NCBI GenBank assembly: GCA_023254445.1
Contig: JALRLN010000053.1
Span: forward strand, 1 to 8,734
Direction: 5' to 3'
Origin: Candidatus Poseidoniaceae archaeon
GTDB lineage: Archaea > Thermoplasmatota > Poseidoniia > Poseidoniales > Poseidoniaceae
Length of the DNA stretch: 8,734 bases
Below, piece after piece: positions 6,846 through 8,734 of the stretch. The notes under the pieces were generated by a model, which was given only the letters and a program-made list of their open reading frames with translations, was not told the DNA's origin and made no database searches. Every line of letters begins with the position of its first letter. Positions within the stretch are counted from its first letter, which is position 1. The translations under genes and the position numbers were made by a program.

Positions 6846-6850
6846 AGCCC

Positions 6851-7717
6851 ATGGCATGGCCCTTCAGTGGCGGTGCACGGACGACCCCGGACGACGATGC
6901 TGCAGTGACCGAAGGTCACCTGAAGCTGCTGTCCAGCGTCACCATCGAGCAGGTCCCCCACCCTGAGGAGGGGGAACTGACCGAGGAAGATGCGTGGACG
7001 ATTCGTCCGGCCCCGACCCGTGCCCGTCTGAACAGCGTCGGCTCCGTGCCGACCGTGACGCAAGCGATCGCACCGCAAGCACCGGCCCAGGTCAACGCGA
7101 CCGTGGACACCTCCGGCCTCGAGCGGCTCATCAGCAGCCGCCTCGACATGGTCGAGGACGTCCTACGGATGGTGGAGACCCGGGTGGACGAGGCGATGGT
7201 CCGGCCCCCACCCCCCTCGGCTCCGGCCGAGGGCGAGGCGCCGGAGCATGAGGTGCTGGACGGTGACGTGATCGTCACCGCCTCCGGCGAACGCATCCCA
7301 GCAGGTGGCGGCTCCGGTCGCCTCAAGGCGGTGGACGAGGCCCCCCTCGTGGAACTCTACGAGGCCCAGGCGCTCGCCTCCAACCCCTTCCTGCAGTCGC
7401 CCGATGCCTTCAGCGGCGTCGGTGTTGGCGGGGACCGCGTGAACGCGTCCACGGTTGCAGCGCTGTTGCTTGACCACATGACCGGCATGGCCGCGTCCTC
7501 CTTCACGCAGAAGGCGATGGACAGCGGTATGCTCAGCGGCGATGAGGGCCGTCAGGTCCTCGCGATTGTCGGCCTCGCCGACCCCGGCGAAGCAGAGGCG
7601 GCCTTGGCCGACCACCTGCCCAACCGGGCCCTGCTGAGCCTCTCCGGTCTGATACAGGCGTGGCGAGCGCAGTCTGCGCGTGCAGCAGCGGCTCGGTCGA
7701 ACGGCGGTGGGATGTGA
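6851..7717 (+). CDS. Probable ArlC/D/E-like archaellum motor accessory protein (divergent)
   Basis: This 288 aa soluble protein has no signal peptide. Its parts are an acidic N-terminus (PDDD, PEEGELTEED), a short helical segment at about 86-117 (LERLISSRLDMVEDVLRMVE) that could form a coiled coil, a Pro-rich linker (RPPPPSAPAEGEAP), and a helical C-terminal domain at about 198-275. In the last, DSGMLSGDEGRQVL resembles the D-x-G-W-I-S-x-E-x-x-x-x-L pattern of the FlaD/E domain, though the Trp is missing. ArlC/D/E proteins form the cytoplasmic ring around the ArlH/I motor and connect it to the chemotaxis system through CheF. The layout (coiled coil, linker, C-terminal helical domain) and the position between archaellins and arlF fit this role, but the sequence match is weak. 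It is separated from the archaellins by the hairpin and from arlF by only 4 bases. A lineage-specific replacement is the alternative. Confidence 0.85.
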   Translation: MAWPFSGGARTTPDDDAAVTEGHLKLLSSVTIEQVPHPEEGELTEEDAWTIRPAPTRARLNSVGSVPTVTQAIAPQAPAQVNATVDTSGLERLISSRLDMVEDVLRMVETRVDEAMVRPPPPSAPAEGEAPEHEVLDGDVIVTASGERIPAGGGSGRLKAVDEAPLVELYEAQALASNPFLQSPDAFSGVGVGGDRVNASTVAALLLDHMTGMAASSFTQKAMDSGMLSGDEGRQVLAIVGLADPGEAEAALADHLPNRALLSLSGLIQAWRAQSARAAAARSNGGGM

Positions 7718-7721
7718 GTCG

Positions 7722-8351
7722 ATGGCCGGGTCTGCAGGGATTGGTGGATTGATCGTAGGGACGACGATGCTCGTCGTCTTCGCGCTCGTGCTGACCTCCC
7801 TGCAAGCCCGCGTTGACGCGCACCTCGAGCAGATCGATGCCGCAGAGGAGCCGCCACCTGAGTTCGAGGTTGTGAACGCCGTGTTGGAAACAGACGGACT
7901 TGTCGAGGTCACGGTGACCTCGGCCGGTAGCGGCTACTCCGACGGCGATACGGTCACAGCGGACGGACGTACGGTTGGCAGCATCATCACCGACGGCAGC
8001 GGTGGCGTGGACTCGGTGGTGATCACCGAACCGTGGAACTTCTCGGCTGGCGCTCCCACCTTTGGGAGCACCGGAGGGGCTGGTGCCACGTTCACAGGGA
8101 CCTTCGGCAACGTGGTTTTCCTGAACATCACCAACGTCGGTTCCACCACCTTGGACCTCACCACAGCCTTCGCAGCGGTGGACGGAGGCAACCATTCGTC
8201 GTTGAGCAGCCTGACGCGAACGGATGCAAGCGGAACGAACGTGTACACAGGGGAGACAGGCCGGCTGGTTTGGCTCGCCGGGACGAACAGCGCCTGGACG
8301 CGCGTCGCCATCACCTCGGGCGACGTGCTTCTGGGCACAACTCTGGAGTGA
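7722..8351 (+). CDS. arlF: ArlF, archaellum stator-type protein, with inserted beta segment
   Basis: This 209 aa protein has one N-terminal membrane helix (MAGSAGIGGLIVGTTMLVVF and on to about residue 27) resembling the archaellin/pilin N-terminus. A short helix (ARVDAHLEQIDAAEE) follows, then an Ig-like domain outside the membrane with the ArlF-type strand FLNITNVGSTTLDL (133-146) and VDGG (153-156). ArlF sits around the filament base in the cell envelope and in Sulfolobus binds the S-layer (known for the family). Residues about 61-128 are an extra segment of the TSAGSGYSDGDTVTA ... GGVDSVVIT ... GGAGATFTG type, a beta repeat common in surface proteins but not usual in ArlF, which makes this copy longer than typical. 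The start lies 4 bases after the preceding stop, behind a modest ribosome site (GGTGGGA, 7706-7712). It is followed 9 bases later by arlG, the usual order. Confidence 0.8.
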   Translation: MAGSAGIGGLIVGTTMLVVFALVLTSLQARVDAHLEQIDAAEEPPPEFEVVNAVLETDGLVEVTVTSAGSGYSDGDTVTADGRTVGSIITDGSGGVDSVVITEPWNFSAGAPTFGSTGGAGATFTGTFGNVVFLNITNVGSTTLDLTTAFAAVDGGNHSSLSSLTRTDASGTNVYTGETGRLVWLAGTNSAWTRVAITSGDVLLGTTLE

Positions 8352-8356
8352 GGTGA
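8350..8356 (+). promoter_or_regulatory. Ribosome binding site of arlG
   Basis: GAGGTGA overlaps the arlF stop codon and lies 4 bases before the ATG at 8361. It is the same heptamer as used before both archaellins. Confidence 0.7.
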
Positions 8357-8360
8357 TCGC

Positions 8361-8734
8361 ATGGCGGACGGGGGAGCTTCTTCGTTCATCATGCTGGTTA
8401 CCGCGCTGCTCGTCTCGGGGGCCGCCAGCACTGCCTTGTTGTCCGAGTGGAACGCGTTCAGCCGCGCCTCGATGCTCGCCTCGAACGGAATGGAGGCCGA
8501 TGCAGCCACCTCGGTCGGGTTCGCTGGAGACCCAGCGATGATCACGTACGTCGCATCCCAGAACCAAGTGGTGCTTTACCTCGTGAATTCAGGTGAACTG
8601 ACCCTGCTCGACGACGTGGTCGCGATTCAAGTCGACGGTCTCCCGTCGCAGCTGGTGAGCATCGAAGGCTTCGATGCATCCACTGGCTCGTGGCAGTCCA
8701 CCTTCACGTGGGCGCCGGGGAGTTTGGCGAAAGT
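8361..8734 (+). CDS. arlG: ArlG, archaellum stator-type protein, 3' end outside window
   Basis: The frame stays open for 124 codons to the window end, so the gene is cut. It begins with a single membrane helix (SSFIMLVTALLVSGAASTAL, residues 7-26), then a short helical stretch and a beta-rich domain with the typical ArlG layout: helix, ATSVGFAGDP, a strand MITYVAS, then VVLYLVNSGELTLL and VVAIQVDG, matching the family pattern of hydrophobic-hydrophobic-N-x-G followed by a V-x-V-D-G strand. ArlG forms a complex with ArlF in the pseudoperiplasm (known for the family). Position directly after arlF supports the call. The start is fixed by GAGGTGA 4 bases upstream. The remaining C-terminus, and probably arlH, arlI and arlJ, lie beyond 8734. 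Confidence 0.8.
   Translation, partial: MADGGASSFIMLVTALLVSGAASTALLSEWNAFSRASMLASNGMEADAATSVGFAGDPAMITYVASQNQVVLYLVNSGELTLLDDVVAIQVDGLPSQLVSIEGFDASTGSWQSTFTWAPGSLAK

Noticed and set aside
6779..6850. In-frame extension of the ArlD/E-like protein into the archaellin end
   Set aside because: It would cover the hairpin and part of the archaellin; GAGGAGGGA before 6851 marks the start.
7533..8567. Minus-strand open frame of 344 codons opposite arlF and arlG
   Set aside because: Composition is unlike a real protein, and both plus-strand genes it covers are recognisable family members.
1..8734. tRNA, rRNA, CRISPR array, insertion sequence or attachment site
   Set aside because: No cloverleaf, repeat-spacer pattern, transposase motif or flanking repeats were seen; the window is nearly all coding on the plus strand.

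Overview
The window is a run of seven same-strand genes that reads as part of an archaeal archaellum (archaeal flagellum) operon, preceded by two genes I cannot assign to a known family. The two tandem archaellins with class III (type IV pilin-like) N-termini, the arlF and arlG homologues behind them, and the GAGGTGA ribosome sites place it in Archaea, on the euryarchaeal side because of the order archaellin, ArlD/E-like, ArlF, ArlG. High GC, acidic proteins and the N-terminal sequence EKxDxxAAIGIGAMIVF suggest a marine Poseidoniales (Marine Group II) type genome. That taxon is an inference from memory of the family, not a search result.

Layout: (1) 1-4472, the 3' part of a giant envelope protein: at least eight, probably about ten, Ig-like modules of about 115 residues outside the cell, five membrane helices, and a cytoplasmic tail. 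(2) 4465-5598, a soluble protein with an acidic N-terminus, a helical or coiled-coil middle and an Ig-like (NEW3-type) C-terminal domain, overlapping gene 1 by 8 bases. (3) 5606-6184 and 6199-6798, two archaellins sharing an identical N-terminal core. (4) 6851-7717, a coiled-coil protein in the ArlC/D/E position. (5) 7722-8351, ArlF with an unusual inserted GSGY-type beta segment. (6) 8361-8734, the 5' part of arlG, cut by the window end. ArlH, ArlI and ArlJ would be expected just downstream.

The genes are packed with gaps of -8, 7, 14, 52, 4 and 9 bases, so one transcription unit is likely. The only real intergenic space (52 bases) holds a strong GC-rich hairpin, and a second hairpin of similar build lies at the end of gene 2, so the archaellin pair is bracketed by RNA structures. 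This suggests that archaellin mRNA is made or kept in excess over the rest.

The part most worth attention is the pair of genes 1 and 2. Their coupling to the archaellum genes, the positive-inside topology of gene 1 and the shared Ig-like motif suggest a lineage-specific membrane and cytoplasmic scaffold for the filament or its motor. No tRNA, rRNA, CRISPR array, transposon or attachment site was seen, and no stretch over 300 bases lacks a gene.
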